In this document: positions 52,545-64,000 of the stretch, piece by piece
Position numbering within the stretch: the stretch's first letter is position 1
How the letters are laid out: each line of letters begins with the position of its first letter
Translations under genes and position numbers: made by a program
The notes under the pieces: model-generated
Databases searched by the model: none
What the model was told of the DNA's origin: nothing
The model's input: the letters and a program-made list of their open reading frames with translations, nothing else
NCBI GenBank assembly: GCA_023974075.1
Contig: CM043792.1
Coordinates: forward strand, 9,343,456 to 9,407,455
Source: Chaenocephalus aceratus
Taxonomy: Eukaryota; Chordata; Actinopteri; Perciformes; Channichthyidae
DNA length: 64,000 nucleotides
Reading direction: 5' to 3'

Positions 52545-54041
52545 ATCGACCTTGGCACTATCCTCCGTCATCATAATGTTCATTTCCACTGTTACGCCGA
52601 TGATACCCAGGTCTACATTTCCAGCAAACCCAACATTGCCGTCCCCCCAACCTCTCTCACCAACTGCCTCCAGGACATCAGGAGCTGGATGAGCAGGAAC
52701 TTCCTAAAACTCAACGGCAGCAAAACCGAAGCCCTGCTGGTTGGCACCAAAACCACCCTCTCCAAAACCTCATCCTCCCCTGCCTCCAACCTCATCATTG
52801 ATGGCTACTCCATCCCCTTCTCTGGCCTAGTTATGAGCCTTGGTGTCATCCTGGACAGCTTCCTCTCATTTTCACCTCACATAAATAACATCACCCGGAC
52901 TGCCTTCTTCCACATACGCAACATCTTCAGACTCCGCCCATCCCTTTCTCAATCAAACACTGAAGTCCTGGTCAATGCATTTGTCACGTCCCGCATCGAC
53001 TACTGTAACTCCATCCTCAGGCTTACCCACCAAGCTCATCAATAAACTACAAATCATACAGAACTCTGCAGCCCGGATCATCACCGGCACCAAGGCCTCA
53101 GAACTAGGGATGTGCATCTCCCTCACTGAGGCTCGATACGTTGCCACAATACAATACATTAACGATACATTTGAAACACCAGGCGATGCGATTAAAAAAA
53201 AATCCGAAGTGTTGCCAAACGTTTGATTTGTAGGTATTTTTCGGTGCGCTGTGTTTCTCTTTCTCCTCGACTTCCATGTGTGTTGATAACTGAGACTCTT
53301 GGCCTCCGTAGTGCGAAGCAAAGATCAAAGATCGTCTCTGCGGAGTGCTGACAGGATGAGGAGATATTATATGAATGAATCGTTTTTTTACCGATGCAAA
53401 GACGCTACAATCGATGCATCGCGAGTTCAACCCAAACTGTAGCCAATGTGCACTCTTTCAACCGGTGCACTCGCATCTTGAACGTTTATGCCGGTGCACC
53501 GATGTGAATCGGTGAATCTTAACATCCCTACTCAGAACACATCACCCCCATCCTCATCCAACTCCACTGGCTCCCCATTTCAATCCCGTATCAACTTCAA
53601 AAACCTACTGCTCACTTACAAAGCCCTACCTAACCTGCCCCCCTATCTGGCTGACCTTCTTCAGGAGTACACCCCCTCTCGCTCCCTCCTTAGCTGATCC
53701 GCTAACCGTCCCCACCCCACGCCTCGTCACCATGGGTGCTCGGGCTTTTAGCTGCACTGCTCCCAGACTCTGGAACTCCCTCCCCCCGCACATCCGACAG
53801 TCAGACACAATCACCATATTCAAATCCCAATTCAAAACCCACCTGTTCAAATCTGCTTACTCACTGTAGTGCTCCCCATTATGTTTCATTTGTGACCACT
53901 TGACTGTCTCCTCCATGATTTCCTGTTTGTGTTTTTATCATGTTTTGTTGCCTATTAGCGTTTTCTTTCTTTTTTAACAAATTGTACGGTGTCCTTGGGT
54001 GTCATGAAAGGCGCCTGAAAATAAAATGTATTATTATTAGT
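52545..54041 (+). mobile_element. LINE 3' half (L2/Rex-like), interrupted by a hAT
   Basis: Plus strand: YADDTQVYISSKP (catalytic YADD), MSRNFLKLNGSKTEALLVGT, GVILDSFLSFSPHINNITR, SRIDYCNSIL, then after the hAT the C-terminus HITPILIQLHWLPI, FKNLLLTYKALPNLPPYLAD, LWNSLPPHIRQSDTITIFKS and FKTHLFKSAYSL before a stop at 53866. The 3' UTR ends GGTGTCATGAAAGGCGCC and ATTATTATT. 5' truncated; several frame breaks. It differs from the LINEs at 1, 13909 and 42478. Confidence 0.85.
53105..53530. mobile_element. hAT MITE, TAGGGATGTGCAT type, perfect 8-bp TSD
   Basis: Left end TAGGGATGTGCATCTCC, right end on the minus strand TAGGGATGTTAAGATTCACC. CTCAGAAC is duplicated exactly (53097-53104, 53531-53538). 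Its removal rejoins the LINE reading. No coding capacity. Confidence 0.92.
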
Positions 54042-54737
54042 CTGCCAGACAAGTTCAGATGGAACAATAGAAGAAACTGTTGACCCCATACAAGGTTCAT
54101 AAGTATTTACTCAGAAGTGTTTTAGAACACACGCTCCTTTTTATGATGAAAGTAATAACTTAACGTCTGATTTCAATGGGGTTCAGTTGAGGCCTCAGGC
54201 TTTAAAAAGGATGCATACCTACAGACGACATTGTGCACATTTTGATGTGGCATAGCAGTGACACAAAAACAACAGTATTTTCCCAATTTTCTTTTAGCAG
54301 TTTTTTATGCTGTGACAATAAGAATCCCATCTCATCTTGTTTGTCGAGGCTCAAAGGATTAAACAAAGTCAACAGTGATGGAGAGGCACTGATGTTTTTG
54401 AAGTATTTACATTTGTGTGTTTTTGTGTCCCTGTTTTCCCCCTGAAGGCTCGAGTCTATATTTCCTCTCTTCACTCGGAGTTTGTCTTTGCTCCGGTTTG
54501 GTAAATGGCAGCCTCTGCGACAGACAGGTGCTCTCCATCTTGTAAACCCAGAGGGGGTTCGGTATAAGACAAATGGGTCTGGGAGCGTCACCCCGCCCCG
54601 TTCCACCTGGCTCATCTCACATGCAGTGATATGTCATGGGAGTTGTAGTCTTACCTCAAGTCCCAGTCGGCCCCAAGAACGCAGGAACTCATCACTCACC
54701 ACAAAACAGCTGAGACAAGTTGGCTGAAGTAGACAAG
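54042..54737. other. no supported gene; downstream of a candidate 3' UTR
   Basis: Repeat-poor sequence. ORFs at 54202-54615 (minus) and 54482-54727 (plus) oppose each other and carry no domain. Confidence 0.4.
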
Positions 54738-54743
54738 TTTATT
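54738..54743 (-). other. poly(A) signal
   Basis: AATAAA on the minus strand, about 15-20 bases before a plausible cleavage site near 54720. It would end the transcript whose last coding exon is at 58922-59044. Confidence 0.4.
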
Positions 54744-57700
54744 AATGATAATAATGAGGATGATGAGGATGATGATAATATTAATAATTAGTCATAATTA
54801 TAATAACGTTAATGTCATAATAAATAGAACTCTTCATCTGAAGCACATAAAGAGAAGCATACAGAAAGAGAAAAAACAAAAACACAAAGTTCAGAGTACA
54901 GAGCCAGAGGGGGGGCGGGGACTTCTAGAGACATTTTTTTTTTAACCTTTCAATATATCCATTTAATTTTTTAACATTTTAAAATTTTATTTAACTGGAA
55001 CATTTACAAAAAGGAGAAAGAGATAGATTTTAAAAAATCCTTATAAATAAATGTTGTCATTATTAGAACAAAATACAAGATTTCGGGGACTCAGAGGATG
55101 GAGTTTTTTTTCTTTTTTTGTAATCTTTTTCCCCCTGAAAGGACAGCTGGGGGTGGGGTAGGGGTAAGGAGGGGTGAAGGTTATTATGTACAGAACACCA
55201 GGTGTACAAAAGGGGCCAGTCGACTCACATACTAGAAGGCTAGGTATGGTGGGGGTCGGGGGGAGGCGGGACATCCTGCTAGTGTCACAGCTCAAGCAGT
55301 TGTGCTCAGGAAGATCAGGACCAGGTCATTATAATGAAGGCATCAGAGGGGAGGGTCGCTTTAACACCGTCTGTCCCCGCTGAGGTGCAGGCTGGAGCTT
55401 TAGACAGACTCACATGTTTGTAAAGGCAGAACCTCTCTGGACGCAGAAAGTTTCAAATGCAAAGGAGCAGAGATAAACAACCACATTTGAAAAAATAATA
55501 AATCCAAACCATACCTGACCACTGACACTAACATGGAAGACCAGCCAGAATAAATAGCTCGATTGGATACATCTAAATACCACCAATAAATATATTTTTT
55601 ATATCAACAACGGATTAAAGTATGATGGTAAACAGGTTGCACATCGTCCCACGAAACATTATAAGGCAATCAAATCTCAGGTGTGTTTTTTAGATTAAGC
55701 CTTTGTCAGTAAAGCACCAACAACGCCTCATGGGAGCTGTAGTTGTGGAATGCTTACACAATAATTGATATTTTTTCATACAGTAATGCAATGAAAAACA
55801 TACTTTTTGTTAGTTTTTTACTTCTTCTGTCCACAAGAGCCCAAAAGAAATGACATTTTAAATAAAGAAATCTGTTTGATCAACCATTAGCCCTGGCTTA
55901 CTTGGAGTCATTTACATCACAGGACATATTATTTATAATGGTCCCTTAAAAATGCCATATTTACTTCTCTAAGGCTTTTAAAACCTACAGTTCCAAACTT
56001 TTTTGAATGAAACTGCATCTATTGTAAAATATACACATCATTAGTGGGAACCAATGGGCTGGAAGCTAAGGGCAGGAAACAGGAAGTCAGAAAGTTTTGA
56101 GACAAACCCAACACTTTGTCAGTTTCGGTCTGTCTGTTTATGGGATTTATTTAAACAATAACATATATAATATCATTTATGAACTACTAGCTTATAAGTA
56201 GGTAACAGTGGTGTCTTCACATGTGACATCATTACTGTTTTGTTGCAAAGTGCATAGATCATTTAGTGAACACAAATCAAATCAATGGTAATAAGCTAAA
56301 AATGAAAAGCTGTGGTTCTTCATCTCTGTCGGATATTTTGACCCCCCCCCCCCCCCAGGAAGTTCCTTTTCAAAGTAAAACTCCAGCCTGCCCCTGAGTC
56401 TGTTCTGACCCACCACCAGCGCAGTAAGTAGGCCATACCAATCATGTGACTCTCAGAAACAAACCTACAGGTATACAAAAAGCTAAGCCTGAATGTGATC
56501 GCTGCATGGGAGAACAAATGACCGACTTTACCCCAATTAGACTTCACAACAGTTAGTTGCCATGATATAGATACTCTTTGTAATATATGAGAAGCTGTCC
56601 ACAGATGAACAGAGGTCGCGTGGGTAGAAGCCCTGATTCAGAACAAGTTTTTCTTCTTTTTTTTTTTACCTGAAATAAGATGAAGTTAAGTGTGAGGTGA
56701 GATTTACTGCACAGGATATTAACAGCACACACTGCAGTTGTGTACAGGAAGTCAGGAGCTTAAACCTAGTGTTGCCTTCTCGGAACAATTCACACAAAAC
56801 CACTACGAGCTAAGTAGTGTACCCTGAACTCTCAAACTAAGTTGTGCTTCACCCGAACCTGCTCGCCGCCGATCAAAAAAAAGTTTCTTTTCAGGGCAAG
56901 CAGGTTTTTTCTCCAATATGCAATACAAGCCTGCCCACCAGGGTCAGCAGGAGCACAGCGAGGCTGCTGCAGGACACTGGGCTTCATCAGCGGGGCTCCT
57001 CGCAATACAGCGAGCTCTTCCTCAGCCCTGATGAGCCAATGAAATCTGGGTCACGTCAATACACATCCGGGCTCCGCTGTCATCACACAGTCTCGCTGCC
57101 TCCTGATCAAAGAGCACCGAGACTGTGTGTTCAAATCATACTTTGGTTCAAGTAAGAAAAGAAAAATCAATATTCATAAACTTAACTTTTTATCTGACAC
57201 CCACAACACCTTGCACTAATTAGCAAGTCTTCCTAGCCTCCAATGAGGGGGGGGGGGGTGTCTGTCGGGTTAAAACAGGATGTAATGTCTTGCATTAGAT
57301 GGGGCATAGATGTGTGTAAATCTGCATTATTGTAAAATCTATCTGTGTGGTAAAGGGGGGGGGGGGTTCAGGGAAGATCAGTTCACACTATCACCATCAC
57401 ACTTTCAATCATATAACACATGATCACATGTTACAGTAAATATCAGGGACATATTTAGTTGGAGGGGGTCTGATATCTATGTTCGGGGGCCAGAGGCGTT
57501 TCCTGCCCACCCCCTCTACTCCCTGACACCACCACAGCCCATATAATAGATATGTATATATATTTATATACAGAAAAAGAATACATACTTATTGGACACC
57601 CTAGACATTAATGTACATTCAAAGAACTGAACCAACATTCTTTTTAAACACGTTTACAGTGACTCTTCTGATATAAAGAATTAAGGTTTCGCCTTAAATG

Positions 57701-58921
57701 AACACTTTTTTTCCTCTTTAAAAGTTTTCAGTGCTGCTGCAAAAAAAAAGGAACACACAAATAAATATTCTCAGAATACATTGACAAACAATTTGACATA
57801 TTTCAGCCCTCGTTCCTTGTTACCGTCGGATGGGCACTACTGTATTTCTATAATGTTTTATCTAGCGACATAGTCTATATGCCTCAGGCTTGTGTTTTGG
57901 TTATGCACCTGCTGATGTAGTACAATGGGAGTATTCGATTATAATTCAATTTGTTACATGGACGTTGATGAGTTATTCTCGTCAGGTGGAAACGTGCATC
58001 CTTGGTAGTTGTACGCACCTTTTTCCATCGTTGGTCTGATAGCTTGTCCGTCGGTGCAGAGCGACACAAAGGCTTGGGCTTGGAGTCTGGCAGGTGAGTA
58101 AAGTCGGCGACTTTTGCGCCATTTTCTCTAACTAGTCCTCAGTCAGTGACCTCTGCTGGGGCGTGGAGAGGGGCAGACCGGGGGCTCGGCTTTATACCGT
58201 CTCACCGTTCCGCCGTGGCTCACCCCCCCACTCCCCAACGCTGTAAACTAGAAATCGCTGCCCATTGGGGAGGGCGGGGATGCCCAATGGTGCTGCCAGG
58301 AGAAAGTGACATCACGACAGTATCCACGGGGGACGCTGCTAACAGAAGGCGCTGCGGGGCCAGTGACACCGCAACAAGGAGAAAGGAGCGACATCACCAG
58401 CCCGAAAAAGGGAAGTGAGGAAGCAAGGAAGGAAGGAGGTCAGGGAGGTTGGAAGGAAGAGGGCGGAGCAGTGAGACCAGCAGGCTGACCTTTGACTCCG
58501 CCCACAGGAAGTACAGCGTAGAAAGTGCTTCTGGCTGCCAAGCTCTCCCTGCCACCTTTCCTTTTGTTTATTCTGTTTTTTGTTTACACGACCTCTACGA
58601 CAGAGCAGTGTGCCATAGAGAGAGGAGGGTGGGCTCCTCCCTCCTCCTTCCTGCATACCACAGAATCAGCATCAAGGGCCAACTGTTCATCTCCCTTAGC
58701 AAAAAACATAAAAACAGATTTGTACATATATACTGCTTTATACACACTTTTTACCATTGTAAATCACAAAAGTATAGAAAAATAAAATGTTTTATAATAA
58801 CGGGACACTTTTCATTCTCTCTGGCTCACTCCGCCTGTCAAGTTTGTGGCTGGTTCGACACCGCTGTCGCGGCGCCACTTTGTACGCCTCCCGTCTTTCC
58901 TCCCGTCTTCCCTCGCCAGCC
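54744..58921 (-). other. candidate long 3' UTR
   Basis: About 4.2 kb with no recognisable transposon, in contrast to the rest of the window. It contains G-runs (57247-57257, 57355-57366), AT-rich blocks and short ORFs that oppose each other. Vertebrate neuronal and regulatory genes often have such UTRs. The link to the coding exon is inferred from position and strand. Confidence 0.35.
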
Positions 58922-59044
58922 TCAGTAGAGGGACTCCTTCTCGTCGTCTTCTTCTTCTTCTTCTTGTGTTATTTTCTTAAAGCTAGTTCTCCTCCCTTCG
59001 TTGTTTTCATCTGTGATGTCCATCAATACTGAGTACAGCTCTTC
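58922..59044 (-). CDS. candidate terminal coding exon of a host gene
   Basis: Minus-strand frame of 40 codons plus stop (TGA at 58922-58924): starts EELYSVLMDITDENNEGRRT, continues SFKKITQ, then an acidic run (EEEEEDDE) and ends KESLY. An acceptor is available: a pyrimidine tract (CTTCTCTCCCCTGTTTCCAG) lies just upstream, with AG at 59045-59046 giving phase 0 at 59044; the AG at 59057 would put a stop in frame. The acidic tail partly reflects a CTT repeat. I do not recognise the protein, and no upstream exon was found before 64000. Confidence 0.4.
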   Translation of the reverse strand, partial: EELYSVLMDITDENNEGRRTSFKKITQEEEEEDDEKESLY

Positions 59045-59059
59045 CTTTTGTATTTACTG

Positions 59060-61000
59060 GAAACAGGGGAGAGAAGCAGGGAGACTGGTAAATATGCAGA
59101 ATGGAATGTTATCATAGGCATATATAATGAGAGGTCTTATTATAAGTGTAGCAGCAAGTTTATTCCTTTCTAAACAAGTTTTTTTAGGAGTAAGAATCTT
59201 GTCATGGAAAGAATATGCTGGAAAAAAAGTCCTTTGAAAAACTAAAATACAAGTAAACGAGTGAAATGATGTATGGAAACTTCATGTAAAGCCTCCAAAC
59301 CCATCTTTTCCCCATCTATGTAATGTAGGAGGACAAGTGCAGAATGGGTAAAAAACTGTCACAAAAAAAGGAAACAATGTTAAAAACTTTACTGCAAAAA
59401 ACGTTTGTGAGCAGAGAGACAACAGCTCCATTCACTCTTCATCCCGTTCTTGTAATGTGACATAAAAGAAGCGGGAGCAGAGGCCTCGCGCCTGCCAACA
59501 CTACCGCGGCTCTCCCCAGAATACAGATCACAGCCCGCTGTAATCATGCAAGTGGAGATCGGCAGTTTGGCAGTGCAAAGTGAACATCTCAGTGTCATGG
59601 GGCCGGATGGAAGCGGGGGAGGAGGGGGTGTTAGGGGCAGGCAAGGCGAGTTTCCCGGGACCCTCGTCACGACATATGCTGGCTAATTCGGATGGATCTC
59701 TGGCAGCTCTTCCGACAAATAAATAAATAAAGGAATAAAAGGAAGACGAGCTTCTAATTTGCCTTTGTAGTGTGTTACTCCCCCCCGAACTCCCCACCTC
59801 CCTCCAATCCAGAGAGACAAACAAGTGGCGTGCTCAATCAGCGTCCATCCCGTCTCCCTTTGCATACATCACATGGAGGAGCTGCTCCCCCCCGCCCCAT
59901 CTCTCCTATAGCTCGGATTCACTGAGCGCTCGCTAGGGACCGCTATACAAAAATATCCTCATGCAGCCTTACAGCTCAGCAGGGAGGGAGCACAATACAG
60001 CGGAGCTACATATAGTCCTCCCTGACAGGCAGCCTCGAACTGAGAGGGCTGCGGAGACAAATATATGAATCACCCACGGACAGGAAGTATTCAGGGGGGG
60101 TTAGTTCAGGTATTACAGCCTGCGTTCCTTTCACTCATACTTTATTTGAACAAGTCTATCTTTAGCAATTAAAAGTGGAGCCCATTAAAGGCCGGATTAC
60201 AGAGAGAAGGCCGAGTAGTGTCGAGCCATGCAGATGTGTTTGGTTGTTCAGCTGTAATAACAATGTGATGTCATGTGGATATGGTTTTGCGAGATTTTTC
60301 CAGCCACCCCAATACAATGGAATGTTGTTCAGACTATGATGGCTGAGAGAGTTCAACACAATACAACTTACACCTGAGACAATTGCACTTTCTTTTCTTC
60401 TTCCTTATCAACTCCACCACCGGCTTTGTTAGTTTGTTTTTCTTTCAGCAGGATTTTGCAGTGTCCATGTTGTTTTAACGTTATGACTTTAAACTCAGCA
60501 CACCACATAAAATCTGCTGAATTGTAAAAAAGGAAATCTGAGGAGTACCTGAATGCACCATTGGCGGAGGTTTGCGCTGAAGTTGATGTTGTGTTCAATC
60601 CTGCCAATTCATCTTGAAAGATATTTATATTATATAAAGATATTATTAACTTGAAATCAGCTGTCACATATCGGCACTGTTGTAGAACGTTTTTCTTTGC
60701 AATCAATTGTTGTCAAATGTGTGAATAATTCCAAATTTGCAAAACTTTTTATAGAATTGAAATGATTAACTTGTTCATATGTTTTTATTCACATTGTGTT
60801 AAACTCTCTTCGCCATCATACTGTAGCAGCTGTCCCTATTTGCAACCATCTGAAGGGCCAGACACCACCAGGGCTCAGTGATGGAATGCTTTAAGCTAAC
60901 AGATAAGATGCACACATAATGCAACGATCCAAAATCAGATTCTGATAAAACCCTTAAAACAGCAACAACAACATCCATGTGTGAAGGCAGACATAATGTT
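59060..61000. other. intron or intergenic DNA
   Basis: Repeat-poor. A minus-strand stretch at 60552-60617 is bounded by CTTTCAAG and CAGGTACTCC and stays open (DELAGLNTTSTSAQTSANGA), so it could be a small exon, but this is weak. Confidence 0.3.
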
Positions 61001-61011
61001 CTTATAACTGC

Positions 61012-61017
61012 TTTATT
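61012..61017 (-). other. second poly(A) signal
   Basis: AATAAA on the minus strand in CAGAATAAAGC. It could end a transcript coming from beyond 64000, or be an early end of the gene whose last exon is at 58922. Confidence 0.3.
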
Positions 61018-61904
61018 CTGACACTGAAAACAATCAGAGGTTACTTATATGTCACATAAATAATCCATGAAATAAGAGAAAATGTCATAATAGTATACTA
61101 TGAAATGAATCCAAAAGAAAATTACTTTACACCTTTCAGACAATATATTCTCATTATAGAAATTACATACAATTCAAGAACAGCTGAATTGAAAATACAC
61201 AGATGACCCCACTTCATATAGGAATACATATAAAACAGTTAATCAGAGATTTGCGATATATGTATATACATCTAAATGTATTTACAAGTACTGTAACTTT
61301 TTTGCTTGGTTCTCTTTTGTACAAATATTTTTTAACTAATAAATGCACCTGCCAGCTTATCAGGGCTTAGTAAATACTTGTATTAAATATAAATAATGGA
61401 TAAAGAGTCTTTTTCTGCTGCTATGTAAACGTTACTCAATACTACCATCAATAAATACGAACAGACGTGTGGTTCAAAGAGGTCTGGTTGCATATTAGGC
61501 TGGTTATGGAATACAATGAAAGCAAACTAAACGGAGAAAATATCAAAGTGTCTGTTTTATAAATTCACATTTAGATTACTTGCAGAACTAAACGGCTCAG
61601 ACCTCTACAATACCGACATCCAGTTATTTACATGTTTTGTCTTTAACATTTAAGCCTTGATAAGCTGACAATGACACAGATAGACAATGCTAATGTAAAC
61701 TTTTTTACTGTAAACAAACCCGTGCAGACTGATAGGAGCAGATTCTAGATGACAATTATACTCAAACGTGTCCCTGTAATAACAGCGCAGTAGAATAATA
61801 TTTCCAGTTGGCTTTCATCCCCCTGTCGCCTTTTGAAAGTCGGCCATTTTGAATTTCTTTGAATGTTATGCTTTTTAGTGAACATTTACGAAATTCTCCT
61901 AGGG
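61018..61904 (-). other. AT-rich, repeat-poor; candidate 3' UTR
   Basis: No ORF of note. Together with 62344-64000 it is single-copy in appearance and could be the 3' UTR ending at 61012. Evidence is only the signal and composition. Confidence 0.25.
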
Positions 61905-62335
61905 CAGGGGTCGGCAACCCGCGGCTCTCGAGCCCTTGAGCTCAGACAAAAATAAGAAGGAAATCAAATTAAAAATATTTGCAGGACTATTTATATTTTG
62001 TTGCGCGGTTGAAAATGTTTCGTATCTTCTATTTTGAGGTGATACTGTACATACAAAAAATAGTTTTAATTAGGTCAACTAAAATATGCGTCACATCCTG
62101 CTACGGTCCCGCGGTAGCGCCTTTTCTTGGAGGCGAATAACCTGACCCCCGGCTCGATGAGCGAGCTATGGATAAATCAAAGAAAAGTACCGGAGGAACA
62201 CAGGATTTAATTCTGCGTGGACAGAGTTATCTGCTTTCACAGCAAACGATAGTGGCTTACCGGGCTGTTTGATATGTGGAGAGAAGTTGCTGCAGCCTTT
62301 ACGTAAGACAGCTCTTTTGGTCAAAAAGGTTGCTG
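61905..62335 (+). mobile_element. hAT element, CAGGGGTCGGCAACC type, perfect 8-bp TSD
   Basis: Starts CAGGGGTCGGCAACCCGCGG. The right end, on the minus strand, starts CAGCAACCTTTTTGACC. TCCTAGGG flanks both (61897-61904, 62336-62343). It retains part of a transposase exon: from 62206 FNSAWTELSAFTANDSGLPG, then CLICGEKL, a CxxC half-finger of the GTF2IRD2-like hAT family. A frameshift upstream separates the start (RKVPEEHR). The catalytic core is deleted. Confidence 0.85.
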
Positions 62336-62343
62336 TCCTAGGG

Positions 62344-64000
62344 TGTAGAGCGGAAAAAATATATTTCTTAACAGATTAATTGCATGTCAAATGTCATGTT
62401 ATATTTAAAAGGAATAGTGGTAGCTCACAAATTAAATCTGTTTGTCGAAAATAAATAAATAAACATTTTAAAAACTATTATTATGTGTCTACTGAACATT
62501 GTCTTAGATAGGAAAGGCCAGACCTCTCTCACTGAAGTCCGATTGACAACACATTTGACACACGTGTCCATCTGAATGTGCCATGGTACACAAAGCTCCA
62601 TGTTACAGCAAGGCCCCGCTTACATGGAAGTCGGCCATTTTGAATGATATGCATTTTCCTGTATTTTTGGTGCACAAACTACTCTTAAAGAGTAGAGTGA
62701 TTCACTTACATTTTTGGTGAGAATATACCATGTCAATATGGTATGTATATCATTTGAATGCTTTATAAAGTGGTTATTTAGACTGCAAATATTATGTTGA
62801 TTGACTCATCAGTCAATCAATGAGTACTGTGATACGTTCTGTCATGTTTGGAATTATGATGTTTTTGTTAGCATTACATTGTAAGTCTTGGATAAATACT
62901 GAATAAATGTCAATAACGTGGCCAAGTACTTTTAGTTTTTCTCTATGACTGTGTTAAAAATATTTGATTGATACTGATATTTTAGAGGCTATTGTGATGT
63001 TATTACAGGGACTTAGAGTGAAGGCATGTAAAACTGTATCCTACCTACAATATGTTAGCAAACTGCATTCACTTCCTCTTTCTCTCTTATCCGAAACATA
63101 CTCACACACACACACACACACATTCTAATGCATATGTATGTATATATATATAGAGCACATAGGCACACACATTCACATCAGAAAACTAAAATCTATTTAA
63201 TTCTATTCTAGCTTCCTAATAGTGGTCACTAACCAACACCCACACATGAACTCTGCTGCAGAGTTTACACTAGAAACTCAACTTCACCTGTTTGGTTCAA
63301 AACAATATTCAAAGTTCACTTTGACTCATATAAAACTAAGTACTAGCATATAAAAGGAAGAACGACATTTGTTTACCCACGTGAAGATTATTTTAGACTC
63401 ATGAGATTATGGATTAATTTGTCTTTTTTTGTGTGTTGATATACAACATATCGTTTTAACATCTTGACTAGACATAACTAGCTGTATATGATACTTTTAT
63501 AAATATGTAACATCTTGTAAAGTTTGGAAAAGCAAAAGTGCAACAAACTTGATTTTTTTTTCTGAGACCACAAACACTTTTGTGAGTACATATAAATAAA
63601 ATACTGTCAGCAATAGCTTTGAGTTGTGTTCCTAGCTGCAGTGACATCTTGAACCGCTAACAGCTACACAGAGATTTTTATTTTCGATCTGCCTCACGTA
63701 GCACACAGTTGTAATAGAAGCCAATGCAACCACTGTATGTGGACTAAGAGTCGAGCTCTGCTGCACTCTACACATTTACATCACGTCTCCTGGGTTCTTT
63801 TAGAATATATCGTACTGTACGTGTGAGTATGCAGTGTAAACTTAGTTATACAGTATATGTCTATATATATAATACAGTAGCTTTAATAAAGAACATCAAA
63901 TCATCTCGTAAAGAAAGCTGTGTTTGCTAAGCGGACAAACCTGCTGGTTGTGTTAGAAATGAAACTATCCTGCCTGCTGAGGAGTGTGTAGCACTGTGTT
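62344..64000. other. AT-rich, repeat-poor sequence to window end
   Basis: Holds a short (CA)n run (63102-63122) and TA runs near 63137-63151 and 63858-63872. AATAAA on the plus strand at 63886 is isolated. No supported gene. Confidence 0.4.

Overview
The window looks like teleost fish DNA. The evidence is its repeat content: L2-like LINEs whose tail reads GTCGCTTTGGATAAAAGCG, tRNA-derived SINEs sharing that tail, many hAT elements with 8-bp target duplications, a DIRS retrotransposon, and long (CA)n runs. The species cannot be named. There are no bacterial-type operons, tRNA or rRNA genes, or CRISPR arrays. Nearly all of the coding potential lies in mobile elements, so most of the window is probably intergenic or intronic accessory DNA.

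Layout. 1-8.5 kb: LINE tail, a 90-bp perfect palindrome, hAT fragments, a SINE and one hAT inserted at the tip of another. 8.5-13.1 kb: a hAT with a BED finger inside an older MITE, then a 51-bp minisatellite. 13.9-17.7 kb: a LINE endonuclease fragment, a THAP-encoding P-like transposon with a perfect 8-bp duplication, and a LINE 3' end. 19.4-23.1 kb: three-level nesting (hAT in hAT in a TIR element). 24-29 kb: MITEs, a SINE and another hAT. 29.0-35.5 kb: two head-to-tail copies of one TIR element. The first holds a hAT; the second holds an LTR retrotransposon plus two MITEs. 36-41 kb: a 185-bp (AC)n run, hAT fragments, a THAP exon and a large fold-back element. 41-52 kb: a minisatellite-like array split by an L2-like LINE, a possible solo LTR and a DIRS element with its internal complementary region. 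52.5-54 kb: another LINE, carrying a hAT.

The right end (about 54.7-64 kb) is the least repetitive part. On the minus strand it may hold the last coding exon of an unidentified host gene (58922-59044) with a 3' UTR of about 4.2 kb ending at an AATAAA near 54740. A second minus-strand AATAAA at 61012-61017 may mark another transcript end.

The most unusual object is the LTR element at 31340-33988. It keeps gag and the last stretch of integrase. Protease, reverse transcriptase, RNase H and most of integrase are missing, and about 300 residues of coiled coil fused in frame to gag stand in their place. This resembles a transducing provirus that picked up a host sequence. Other points of note are the P-like THAP transposon, the DIRS structure, and the twin elements that act as each other's empty-site controls.
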